A stretch of 64,000 nucleotides of DNA. It comes from Trebouxia sp. TZW2008 (Eukaryota > Chlorophyta > Trebouxiophyceae > Trebouxiales > Trebouxiaceae). Each line of letters begins with the position of its first letter. Within the stretch, counting starts at the first letter, position 1. This document shows positions 24,699-34,900 of the stretch, piece by piece. The stretch is from contig BDIU01000349.1 of the NCBI GenBank assembly GCA_002118135.1, forward strand, positions 43,735 to 107,734, in the 5' to 3' direction. The position numbers and the translations under genes were made by a program. The notes beneath the pieces were generated by a model. It was not told where the DNA came from, made no database searches, and was given only the letters and a program-made list of their open reading frames with translations.

Positions 24699-27337
24699 TC
24701 AACCTTTGCGTGCAAAGAAGCTGTCAATGGTCCCCTTTTCAGGATGATCATGCTTTGCCTTCTTGGCTGTGGGCGTGTGCTTGTCTTGCAAGCCTGCTGA
24801 TTTTGCAGGACGCTTTGCTGATGGTGGACTGGCATGATCAGCAGGTAATGCGCCTCTTCGATCTGGATCAGACTTGGCCACTGCACATGCAGTGATTCAG
24901 ACTTGCAATATTGCAGAGATGCAACAGCAGGGTCATGAGTGGTGATCACTGTGTATGCAGCACTTCAGTCTTGCTATTATGCACAAAAAAAGCATGGTGC
25001 ACAGGCAGTAAAATCCAGCCGAGATCAGTGATGCACAACATGCATGCTGCCATGATGAAGTGGTCTTGCTGTTTTGCAGACAAACCAGAGCAGTGCACTG
25101 AGGCATCAATATACAGCTGAGGTGAATCGCGTGCAAATGGATGCAGCCGTGATACAGTAGGCTAGCAGATGTCATTGCTGTCAGTGATTGAGAGCACTAA
25201 TTTTCAAATAGTGAGCAATCTGTGCCATGCACCAAAACAACATACAAGCGTACTACAACATGTGACATTCAAGGCAACTTTCTCTTACCTATACCACCCG
25301 CATCGTCTGTATTCAATATGTCATTTTCTGTCTTGAGTGCAGGTTGACCACCAGTTGCAGCATTCTCAGCATTGTCTTCTACCTTCACGTTTGCAGCTTG
25401 CTGCTGTGTTGTGCGTGGAAGCTGCATTGCGTCTCTGTCGACTTGATCTCTTCTGTTGCCCTTCTGGGCAGATGAAGTCATGCTAGCATCTTGAGGCCTG
25501 GCGCTTGCCGCTTGTAACTGCTGACCATCCTGGTGCTCAACTTTGATTGGTGAAGTTGCTGCTTTTGCTACACCGGAGTCTACTGTCTTCGTCTTAGATG
25601 GTGACACATTTTTGGCAGCTGCACTGGTTGGTGATTTTGCAGCTGTTTTGGTGCTGCCAGTCTTGAAAAATGAGGCAATGTTACCCTTCTTCAGTTCCTT
25701 TGAAGCATCAGGTGATTGGTAGCTCATGCTGCTCATGCTGGGTGTGACAGGATGCCACACAAGGTCCTCTCCATTGTAGGGGGTGCAGATATTGTTGAAC
25801 ACCCTAGGCCAGCCACAGCTCAGTACAACACTGGAGTGTGTGCTAGGAGGTGCCGCAGATCTCTTGTTGCTGTGACCAAAACAGCCTTTTCTGACCTTCC
25901 CTTGACAATTAAGCGCAACAGACAGCCAGGTGCAGACACAGAATACTCACATAACCCAGACTGCTAAAGTAGTGCTGCACTAGGGTCAGGGCAGAAGCAA
26001 GACCTCTCTCTACAATGCGCTTGACAACAGGCTCAAGATAGCATTGCCAAGCCAGGAATTGTCTTTTTCGCTGACTGTCAACAAGGGCCTTTACAAGGCT
26101 GTTGACCCGTTACAGTGCATTGGGGCACAGCGACAGGAGCCTTGGTCTCGTCAACTTTCTTAAGATTTGCTGATAGTATCAGTGCAGGGTACATAAGGGC
26201 TTACTTGTCCGAAAGGGGCTTGCTGTCCAGCCACGCCTCAACTTGCTCATCAGATATCAGAAGGACTGGCATCCTGTCATGCAGCCTGCAATGTGACAAG
26301 GAGCTGACGCAAATCAGCTGGAGGGTTGTATGCTACCACTATGCAGAAACTTCTTTGCAGAAATGCTGCAGGTAACTGTGGGAGTGGAGGCATGGCCAAA
26401 AGGCGATGCACACCTGCGCAGCTGGTCACTTGAGGCAATGTCAGATTTTGGTTGGTACAATTTGCAAGTGCACTAGGGCATGACAAGACAAACAGCAAGT
26501 GCTTCGCAACATTGAGCAATGGCAAGAGTGATTGTACAGTGCAATCAGTGCGCAAGTGAGCGTCAATGTACCATTCTAGACGCTTGGATGAGTCTGTTGT
26601 CATGATTGTGTATGTGTATAGTGGACCATCCTCTGCATGCCATATGTCAAACAGGCCCGCCATCCGCATCACATGGCCTTCGCCAGTGTTCACATAGTAG
26701 GGTTGCTTGCGTGGGCCTTCCTTCACAATGACAGACAGACTTGGTCAAAGCTGTTGATTGTGTCTGGCCAGATTTGGAATCAACAAAAGCATGTGAGGAT
26801 CAAGAGCTCAAGCCTGCTGAGACAGCATTACCTTTTTCCATTCATAGAAGCCATCAAAAAGCACTACACAGCGTTGCCTCTGCAACAACCTGGAGAAGAC
26901 TGTCTTCTCTGCCACAGTCTCACTGCGTGCATTGAACTGCAGAATATCAAGCCATTGAATGAGGACGCATGAGACACACATGAGACATTACTTGCAGGAG
27001 GAGAAAGACCTTTACCATCCTGAAGTGATCAGGCTTCTCAGTGGTGCTCTTTATGAAACTTGGTACCAGGCCCCATCTGCAGGAATGCGTTGCTGTCAAC
27101 GGATCGATGCGCTGATCAGGGTACGAAATTGCTTGCGGTAGCTTTCACGAGGACGTACTTCATGGTGTGTACTTCCAGCTCTTGCTGTTTATCACGCTTG
27201 ACAACTGGCGTGTTGTACCCGGGAGCAACGTTGTGAGAGGGCTGATAATTTTCCTTGTCCTTCCAGCGGTCTTCAGGAACGCGCGCAGCAGCCACGACCT
27301 GTTGCGGAGACAGCGAGCACCTTGACCGACCGCACAT
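24699..27337 (-). CDS. HMCES: HMCES, SRAP-domain abasic-site DNA shield protein
   Basis: Seven exons: 27159-27337, 27016-27076, 26832-26936, 26572-26720, 26205-26285, 25289-25803, 24699-24880. They give 423 aa with every phase consistent. The protein starts MCGR, placing catalytic Cys2 as in all SRAP proteins, which form a thiazolidine crosslink with abasic sites in single-stranded DNA. Other family residues are present: MKWGLVPSF, FNARSET (Asn, Arg, Glu of the active site), FDGFYEWKK, MAGLFDIW, and LHDRMP with the catalytic His. The plant-like GEDLVWHPVTP closes the domain at about residue 212. A long disordered tail follows, with two PCNA-box-like motifs: GNIASFF (232-238) and GTIDSFF near the C-terminus. 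It shares a 222-bp divergent upstream region with the TPR gene. Confidence 0.95.
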
Positions 27338-27559
27338 GCTGACTCGTTTACCCTGTCGAGTTCAACCTGAATGGCACAACCGCGCGCTCACGTCGTCGCC
27401 GAGTTCAGAGGATATCAGGCATGCGCACATGCCGCATGGTGCTGGTCATAGAAGGTTAGCCTTCCGACTTGCGTACAACCAACTGTTAGCGCAGCATGGA
27501 AAGCATGCCTCACATTCTGCAACCACACCTTGCAATCAACTGTTTCGCACATTTTGACC
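27338..27559. promoter_or_regulatory. short divergent (bidirectional) promoter region, HMCES / TPR gene
   Basis: Only 222 bp separate the ATG of HMCES (minus) and that of the TPR gene (plus), so the two promoters must overlap. No TATA box or other element can be assigned with confidence. Confidence 0.55.
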
Positions 27560-29264
27560 ATGCTCGCGGCGCTGAACGAGGCAAGGATACATCCTTCGAC
27601 TGCGTTCAAGCCGGTCAAAGTAGGGTCTCGTTCTGGATACAGCGGTGCGCATTCGCGAAAACAACACCGGGCTCGAGCAGCTGGGAAAGCAGCTGATCTT
27701 CCGGCTCCTCCAGCCTTTCCCGTTGCCGACGTGGTCGCCAGTCTTGGCGAGGTCGCACGCGCCACAGATGGTGCAAATGTTCACCAAGCGAGTCGCAGGC
27801 AGCTTTGGTACAAGGCCGCAGCGGTATGGTTGATCTGGACGGCATCTGAAGCTAGGCCAGTTGCAGCGAAAGTTAACTACGAGCCTGTCGCCATCCAGCC
27901 AAAATTAGCTCCAAAGCAAAGCACCTTCGATCCAACAGATGAGGACTTGCGTGATGCGGCAGCGTTGCTGCAAAAGGCTTTGAACGCTGAGGAAGTAGAG
28001 GTCTGCATCTTTCAGCTCGAGTTCATGAAGCACATTCCCAAATTTGGTCTGACCAGGCTGTTGTCCTGCAGAAAGAGGAAGCGTTGCTGTCAGAGCTGAT
28101 AAACAAGTACAAAGACACCAAAGCCAATTGGGTGCCTGATGTTGTTGGCAGAGCCTATGGGAACAGAGGCAATGCTCGCTCAAGACAGGGCAAATTGGAG
28201 CAATCTATGGATGACTACAACACAGCCATCAGAATTTGCCCTTGGTCTGGCGACCCCGTACTGAACAGGTTGGCTGCCTTTGCAGATGCATTGCTGCCGA
28301 TTGTGCTTTGCAATCATTGCCAGCATCGACGCTGTCATGCTCAGGCATCATATAGACAGCTTGAGTTCATCTTGTCATCAGAGCAACAGAACCACAAAAA
28401 AGGGCTACATTTTTGGGCATCAACATTAGAGCCTCTGTTTGTAGAAGCAGCATGGGACCATCACAACATCATCATCATCATCATCATCATTATGATGCTG
28501 CAGAGGTGTTGTCCTTGAGGCTCTAGGGCAGTTTGAGGATGCCATCACAGACTACAGAGCAGTGCTGGCAGTTCAGCCACAGGACCCTGCAGGTTGGAAC
28601 AACCTTGGCAATGCCAGCGCTGGCTTGGGCAGATGGAAAGATGCAGCTGAGTTCTATGGCAAAGCTGCCTCATTGGCCCCAGAGTTTGCCTTCTCTGCAG
28701 CCAACAAAGCAGTGGCCATGTTCCAACTTGGAGAAACGAATGAGTCCATGCGCGAGATGAGGTAGCTGCTTGAATCTTGACATGCTGTCTTGATCAGGTC
28801 AACATTGTACCTACCACCCCTGCACCCCTGATGCCTAATGCCAACTCAAAGCATGTAGATGAGTGAGTCACTGTGACTCATAGCTCGCGCTCATGTACAC
28901 CTCAAAAAGCCATGCTTGATATGCAGTGTAGACCTATGTTGTACAGCTCACCTTTTGCTGTCAGAAGCAACACAAAGTATATGGAATAGGCAACTCAGTT
29001 GCTGCATCAACTCATACACTGTGTTGCAGAGCCTTGGTGAGGCGCTATCCTGACTTCCCAGATATGAGAGCAGCGTTGGCTGCAGCAGACTGGAGTATCG
29101 GCAAATTAGCAGATGCAGAGTCAAATTACCAAAGGTTGAACGATCCTCGATACAGGGATCGTGATTGGCTGAAAGTCAACCGAAGATGGCCTCCCAAACT
29201 GCTGAATGCCTGGGAAGCATTCCTGGACATCAAGCAAGTAGCTATAGCTCCCCCGCCCACATGA
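27560..29264 (+). CDS. TPR protein predicted in the thylakoid lumen
   Basis: Four exons: 27560-28000, 28072-28268, 28504-28761, 29030-29264 (376 aa; phases agree). Residues 1-75 are rich in Arg, Ala and Ser like a plastid transit peptide. Then SRRQLWYKAAAVWLIWTASE (78-97) gives twin arginines (79-80), a hydrophobic core and a cleavage-like RPVAA, which together resemble a Tat lumen-targeting signal. The mature part has tandem TPR-like helices (AYGNRGNARSRQGKLEQSMD; VVLEALGQFEDAI; AGWNNLGNASAGLGRWKDAA; SAANKAVAMFQLGE) and ends WLKVNRRWPPKLLNAWEAFL. Related plant and cyanobacterial TPR proteins are plastid or thylakoid proteins; the specific role is unknown. The ATG is the first in frame; an alternative 3' exon at about 29315 cannot be excluded. 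Confidence 0.82.
28469..28492 (+). repeat. ATC trinucleotide microsatellite
   Basis: About eight ATC units in intron 2 of the TPR gene, just before the acceptor of exon 3. Confidence 0.9.
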
Positions 29265-29808
29265 TAGCAACTGCAGCGACATGTAAATTAATTAGTTCAA
29301 TCTGCATTTTGCAGACTTTGTGCCACACTATGGCTTCCTATGCACAGTCTCTGGACGAAGTCCATGTGATGCTTGTGGCTCGTTTCTGGCTTGCAACTGA
29401 CTTTGAAACAGACGTGACAGCTTCACTGAGCGCTGTGAGGAATGCTCAGTGAGCATCACAGCTTTGCAGAGATGTTTCATCAAGTCTGATCATGATATAA
29501 TGATTTGACTCAGTCAGTCTGACAATTTACCTTGCTGAACAGATCCACGGACTGCCCATGTTGCATGCCAAAGCGCAGGTCTGTCCGGGCATGCACGCGT
29601 TCTGCGTCATCACAATGTGCGCTGTGCCTTGAAGCAGATGCAGCAGCACGCAGCTTTGAAGCCGTGCATTTAATTTGGAAGTTGTGACTCATTTTTCACT
29701 AACCTTTCCCTTGGCCTGCTATCTACACAAACAACGACTTTGTCACCTGTAGCGACTCCGCCGGATTGCCCCCGCTGTCATGCATGTGTCATTGTTCTAG
29801 CTGTCGGC
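29265..29808. other. intergenic between two plus-strand genes
   Basis: This holds the 3' end of the TPR gene and the promoter and 5' UTR of the peroxiredoxin-like gene. No further gene is seen. Confidence 0.6.
29282..29286 (+). terminator. TGTAA poly(A) signal
   Basis: TGTAA lies 18 nt after the TPR gene stop, supporting the gene end at 29264. Confidence 0.55.
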
Positions 29809-31431
29809 ATGCCTCAACAAGTGAGTCCTCATACCAATCAGCTGCACGGCGTGTACGGTGGGATAGCTTTGCTCGATGCAGACGGAAAAGCTGTATCAGC
29901 CGGAGAGCTGTGGAAGGATCAGCCGGTTATGATCTTATGCTTGAGGAGGCTCGGATGCAGTGAGTCGACGTCAAACACTCATGACGATAAGGTTGTCGTG
30001 TATCTGAAGCATATGCTGTGTTTCAGTCCTTTGTCGAGCGGAAGCCAAGAAGCTATACGAAAGCAAGGCAACTTTCGCCGAGCTTGGAGTCCGTATAGTT
30101 GCAGTCGTACACCAAATGCCAAAGGCAGAGCTCGAGGTACCGCTGTCATAATTCTGACAGTGTTCAAAGATCCAAACTCTTGGCTTGCAACAAACTCACA
30201 GCCTGACACAAACTACTCAAATGCTCATTGGCGTGAGCTGCCATGCTACCCTTGCCCATCAGCACTAAGCTGCCATACAGCAAGCATCCCTTGGCGGCAT
30301 GCTGATTTGCTAATGACTTGCATAGGCATTCAAGCCAGCCTATTGGGGTGGGGAGGTGTACCTTGACGAGAGCAAGGAGCTGTTTGTATTGGCTGGGGGA
30401 GGGCAACTCAGGTGCAACACATTCACTGTCTCTTTTGGAACTGTTGTTCATATGCCCAGCATCAAGCAGCACTTTAGCATAGTGTCTGTCTACTGTGAAG
30501 GCTATGTTCCGGCAGTGTGCAGCACAGATAAGCTCGCCTTGGCAACCTCAGCTATGCAGCTGATGTTGCAACAGTCTCTGTCTGGAAAGCTGTGCTCAAC
30601 ATAGGCACAGCATGAATATGCCAATCCTTGGCAGCAGATGCTGCATGGCTTGACATTCTGGCTGCTGGCAGGAAAGGAAGCCAACTCACCTTTCTCAATC
30701 CTTTCTCCTCAGTGTGGAAAACAGCCATGTCAGCCAAGAACACTGTTGACGACTTCAATTTCAAGGTATCATTTGGCAACTGCCGTTTGTGTCACCCTGA
30801 CACGATGAATTCGTGCCATCTCATTGTTTTGCGCTGAACACACATAAGACATTCTTGGCCTACTTTGTGCCTGACATGTGATTTGCAGTGCGAGAAATTA
30901 ATGCTGTTGGACAAACAATCTTGGTTGCAGGGTGTAGGCTCAATCATGGGTGGTGTCATAGTGATGCAAGCAGGCAATGGTGGGGTTGAATACATTTTTA
31001 CTGAGAAGAATTTTGGACAGTTTGCCAGCAATGAGGAGGTGCGATACCAACGCCTCTGCTACAACTGTGCTCAATGTTGTGCAGACACGCTGACTTTCCT
31101 TGGCAATACATCCTCACATGTGCTGTCCTGCCCATGTCTGTCAAGCTGTACCTGATCATATGGCACACATCCCAACCCTTGCTGGATGCAGCCTTTGCAG
31201 CAAGCCTGAAGGGGCAACCCCCCTGTGCTGCACAACCTATTTTGTTACTCAATGGTTGCTTGAACGGGCTGGCGTTGGCGGCGTAAGTGATATCTAAGCT
31301 GATGCATGTGGCAGTTGATTTTCCTAGGTGCTGTTTACAATGTTGCACACCCAACTCTTCCATAACAGACCTTTAGCTTGCTGCAGATCATTGCCACATG
31401 CAAGTCTGCTGCGCAAAGGAAACAAAGGTGA
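29809..31431 (+). CDS. peroxiredoxin-like 2 (PRXL2/FAM213-type) thioredoxin-fold protein
   Basis: Six exons: 29809-29959, 30027-30136, 30326-30411, 30672-30765, 30931-31038, 31387-31431. They give 197 aa, with all phases closing. The redox centre is split by intron 1: LRRLGC then ILCR, forming Cys-Ile-Leu-Cys. It is followed by the family's GVRIVAVVH, WGGEVYLDES, LNPFSSVW, and IMGGVIVMQAGNGGVEY; the last resembles the conserved GG-V---G---- strand near the C-terminus of PRXL2 proteins. The family is thought to act as a thiol antioxidant; the substrate is unknown. No clear transit or signal peptide is seen. The first ATG in frame (29809) is used. No TGTAA is seen between its stop and the convergent PDI gene. 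Confidence 0.9.
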
Positions 31432-31920
31432 TCAGCCAGCAAAGGCAGAGTATGTGTAGCTGCTCAGATGACATTGCAAGTCTACCCGACATGTCAGACA
31501 AGCGCTAGGCCTGAATTATTGAAGCAAATACTTTGGTCAGGTCGACAATTTCTTGAATTCGAGGTGTCCTTCCATTGACCCTTCCCATCTGTCTTTGCTG
31601 ACGGATTAACCAGGTTTGGTGAACCAATGAGACAGTGATTGATAGCATGCATCTGTGCCCTCGGAGGGGCACAAATGCAATGCTTTGCGGGGTTGTCAGA
31701 GTAAAGGCAAGTGTGGTTCAGGGCTACACAGAACTGCTCAGTTTGTCTGCTACATGAGGTGATGTTATCTGCATTGCTTTGGACATAACGTGCGTCTTTG
31801 ACCACTTGACAGAGGGTTCAGGCAACTCTGCAGATTTACACGCTGCAGCAGCACATTACAAATTTGTGGCTGTGTGGCATCATAGATTCAAGCTGACTTG
31901 GGGGTTGTAGTCAATGTGAC
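31432..31920. other. intergenic, convergent gene ends
   Basis: This lies between the stops of the PRXL2 gene (plus) and the PDI-like gene (minus). It contains two TTACA (TGTAA on minus) signals for the latter and no further ORF of note. Confidence 0.6.
31856..31860 (-). terminator. TGTAA poly(A) signal (minus strand)
   Basis: TGTAA on the minus strand 61 nt past the PDI-like stop, with a second at 31836-31840. Confidence 0.6.
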
Positions 31921-34900
31921 TCACAGCTCATCAGAGGTTGATCTGGCTTTCTTTTTGCCACCTTTTGCGGATTTCTTTTTATTCTTTTTGGGTTTGCTTG
32001 GCTCAGACGATTCCTCTTGCCGCCTTTTGGCCTCCTCCACTTCCTGCAAGCACTGTACACCATCAGACAACTATGACAGATGCCACAAATGCAAATCATT
32101 ACTGTGAGTGGGATGTGAGTGCCTGCCAGTCAATTGGGTTCTGCAAAGTTGTACGTGCAGAGTGCACCGGCTTGCATGATGTGGTCTTTGCTATAGCTTG
32201 GTCAGCCACAAACTGCATGATCAGTCAGGTGCAGAGCCTTGCACTGAAATAGCAAGCCCAACTTGCATGGGGCGTACGCATTCAACTGCAGCATGTGTAC
32301 AATCATGTGCTGATGTGTCTCAACTTATGCATCTGTCAAATATGTGGTGCAGACCCAATGAGGGTTGATGCATGCATTGGTGCTGTCATGATCACAGAGC
32401 TTTCGAAAATGAGTTGTGCACACGGATTATTGGTGATCATGCACAGTGGTCATGCATTGACTAATGCGCTACTAAGGACAGGGTTTACTGAATTCGTTTT
32501 GCATTGGACTGGTTGCATAGACGCTGATTGAAACGGCAAGCACAGAGTGTTCATCTGCTTGCAAAGCTTGATGAGCATCACGACTTCTGTAGGGTCACTG
32601 CACGTCAGCCTTCATTCCGAGCGGCTGTGCAAGGACTGCTAGCAGATGTGTTGCCAATTTCCTTTCCAAGCATCTTGTCACTTTGTCAAGCTTGCAGCTG
32701 TGTGACAGTCAGAGCAATCAATATGTCAAGCAGGGTTATTTCCAATGTTTTTCTCAAGCATCTAGTCACTGACATCGAGCCTTCAATTGCATTCAGTGGT
32801 GCAACAGTCAGAGCAAGCAATCAAGCAGGTGCGTTGCCAGCTCGCTGTTCAAGCATCTACTCACTCTTTTGAACTGATAGCTGCAGCAGATGTGCTGTGT
32901 GACAGTCAAAACATCAAGCATATGCATCACTACAACTTGCTTTAGAAGCATCTAGTCATGTCTTTCAGCTAACAGTTGCATTCGCGCGCGTGACAGTCAA
33001 AGCACTCAAAACGGCAGGACTAGGGGCAGACACCTGTTCTTGTAATTGCCGCAAGCGGTCCTCTTTGGAGCCCAACTGAGAGTCTAGCTGCTCTCCCAGG
33101 ATGTCTGACAAATCAAACTCCTCGTCCACAACCTCTGGCTCTTGTTGCAGAGGTTCCTGACCTCCATCAACCACCTTGGGCAGTTCCTGCTTCAGTCGAA
33201 CAATTTCTCAAACTACTGACCAAAAGAACTCCTTGTCAAGTCATAGAGGCACTCATGGCAATTGCCCATCAATTCCTTTGGGCAGCTCCTGAACCGTTCA
33301 CGACAGAGCCCTTTCACATACAAGACCACTGGCAGCAGACTATCATGCCAATAGACACGCAACGGTGGTTTACGGGTTGGGTTGACTGCTAGTACTCCAT
33401 ACATCAGCTAACGCTGTTTGTCTATGAGCTATGAGCCAATACACACTGCAAGACAGCCGGATTTGTGACAGCTCACCTGCAATAAGTGAGTACTGGCTGT
33501 GCCACTCACTAGCTTCTCCACAAATGCTCGCAGACCCTCCTGTGAAAACGCCCCTGAGCTTAGGCTGGCTTGCCTCCTCTTCTTTGGGCTGATGGCCACA
33601 GCTGTGGGCGCATCTGCGGTACTCAATCCTAGCCCCTCCCAGAAGGAGCGCTGCCTTGTGATGTCTAGCCACATGTAGTGCAGCGCACTGCTGGCTACGC
33701 TACTGGTCTGCGTCAACACTTACACTACCGTTTCAGCACTTCTCAACACTGTAGTGATTTCACCAGTCGTACATAGGTGCCATTGTTTCCCTCTGACCCT
33801 GTCTCAGGAGAGTCGCTGCCACATGATGTCTAGATAAAGCGCACAGCACTGCTAGCTGCACTGTTGGCCTGGGCATGCACAACATACTGACAGAATGTGT
33901 GTTGAGGCAAAGCTAGAAAGCTAAGGATTTGTAGACAGTTGTGACAGTGATCGTCCTGGGTGAGGAGTGGCAGAAGCTAGTAACAATTGCATCAGCGTCA
34001 GCATGTGATGGCAAGTGCTGTGTAATGAGCATCTCTGATGCATGAATGCTGAGTGCGTCTCAAGAAAATTACACAACAAGCAATGCACAGTAGAAGTGAT
34101 GGCAGCATCAACAAAAAGTCGCAGCAAGGGGGCATATGTCACAGCCTTGTTGCATGGCTGCAGGGCTGTGCAATGCAAAATGCCCTTAGGAAATTGTCAC
34201 TGTATATGACAAATGCAAACTGATGCTTCCTGATACAACAGGCCGTTGTAGGTGGCATATGCATTCAATGCTGCTTAGTGTCGAGGTCAGCATACCTGAA
34301 ATGTGCTTCTGAGAGATTCAAAGTCGCTGGCACTTGGGTCTAGTGCTGCAATGATGCACAGGCTTGTCAGATCTGTACACTGCTCCTTGAATGCAGCTGC
34401 AGTTGTGATCTCTTGGACATCTGCTGTCTTAGGGGTTGATGGCGCTGACTGTCTGCCTTCAAAGCCTTCTGGCATCAGCCTGCATAAGCATATAGACCTT
34501 ATCGAAAAGACCTTGGCAGTGACTGACAGGTTGATCCATCCCTGCTTATAATGTGCTCTCTGTATGCAGCTGCAGTTGTGACTTCCAGCACATCTGCTGT
34601 CTTTGGGCGCTGATGATGGCGATGACTGTCTGCCCTCAAAGGCCTCTGGCATCAGCCTGCATAAGCAACTGGAGCTTATGTAAAAGCTCTTTGCAGCAGG
34701 CGAAAAGTCACTGCAGCCCAGCTTGTGTGGTGCCCCTTGAATGCAGCTGCAGTGGTGATCTCTGGCACAGCTGCTGTCTGAAGCACTGATGATGCTGACT
34801 GTCTGCCCTCAAAGCCCTCTGGCATCAACCTGCATAAGCAACTGAAACTTGTGAAACAGCTCTTTGCAGCAAGTGACAACTTGATCACCCTCTGCTTGTG

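Noticed and set aside
24485..24897. Plus-strand ORFs opposite the last HMCES exon
   Set aside because: Shadows of the minus-strand HMCES coding sequence and its 3' UTR.
29315..29452. An additional 3' exon of the TPR gene
   Set aside because: An AG acceptor and open frame exist, but the upstream reading ends cleanly at 29264 with TGTAA 18 nt later.
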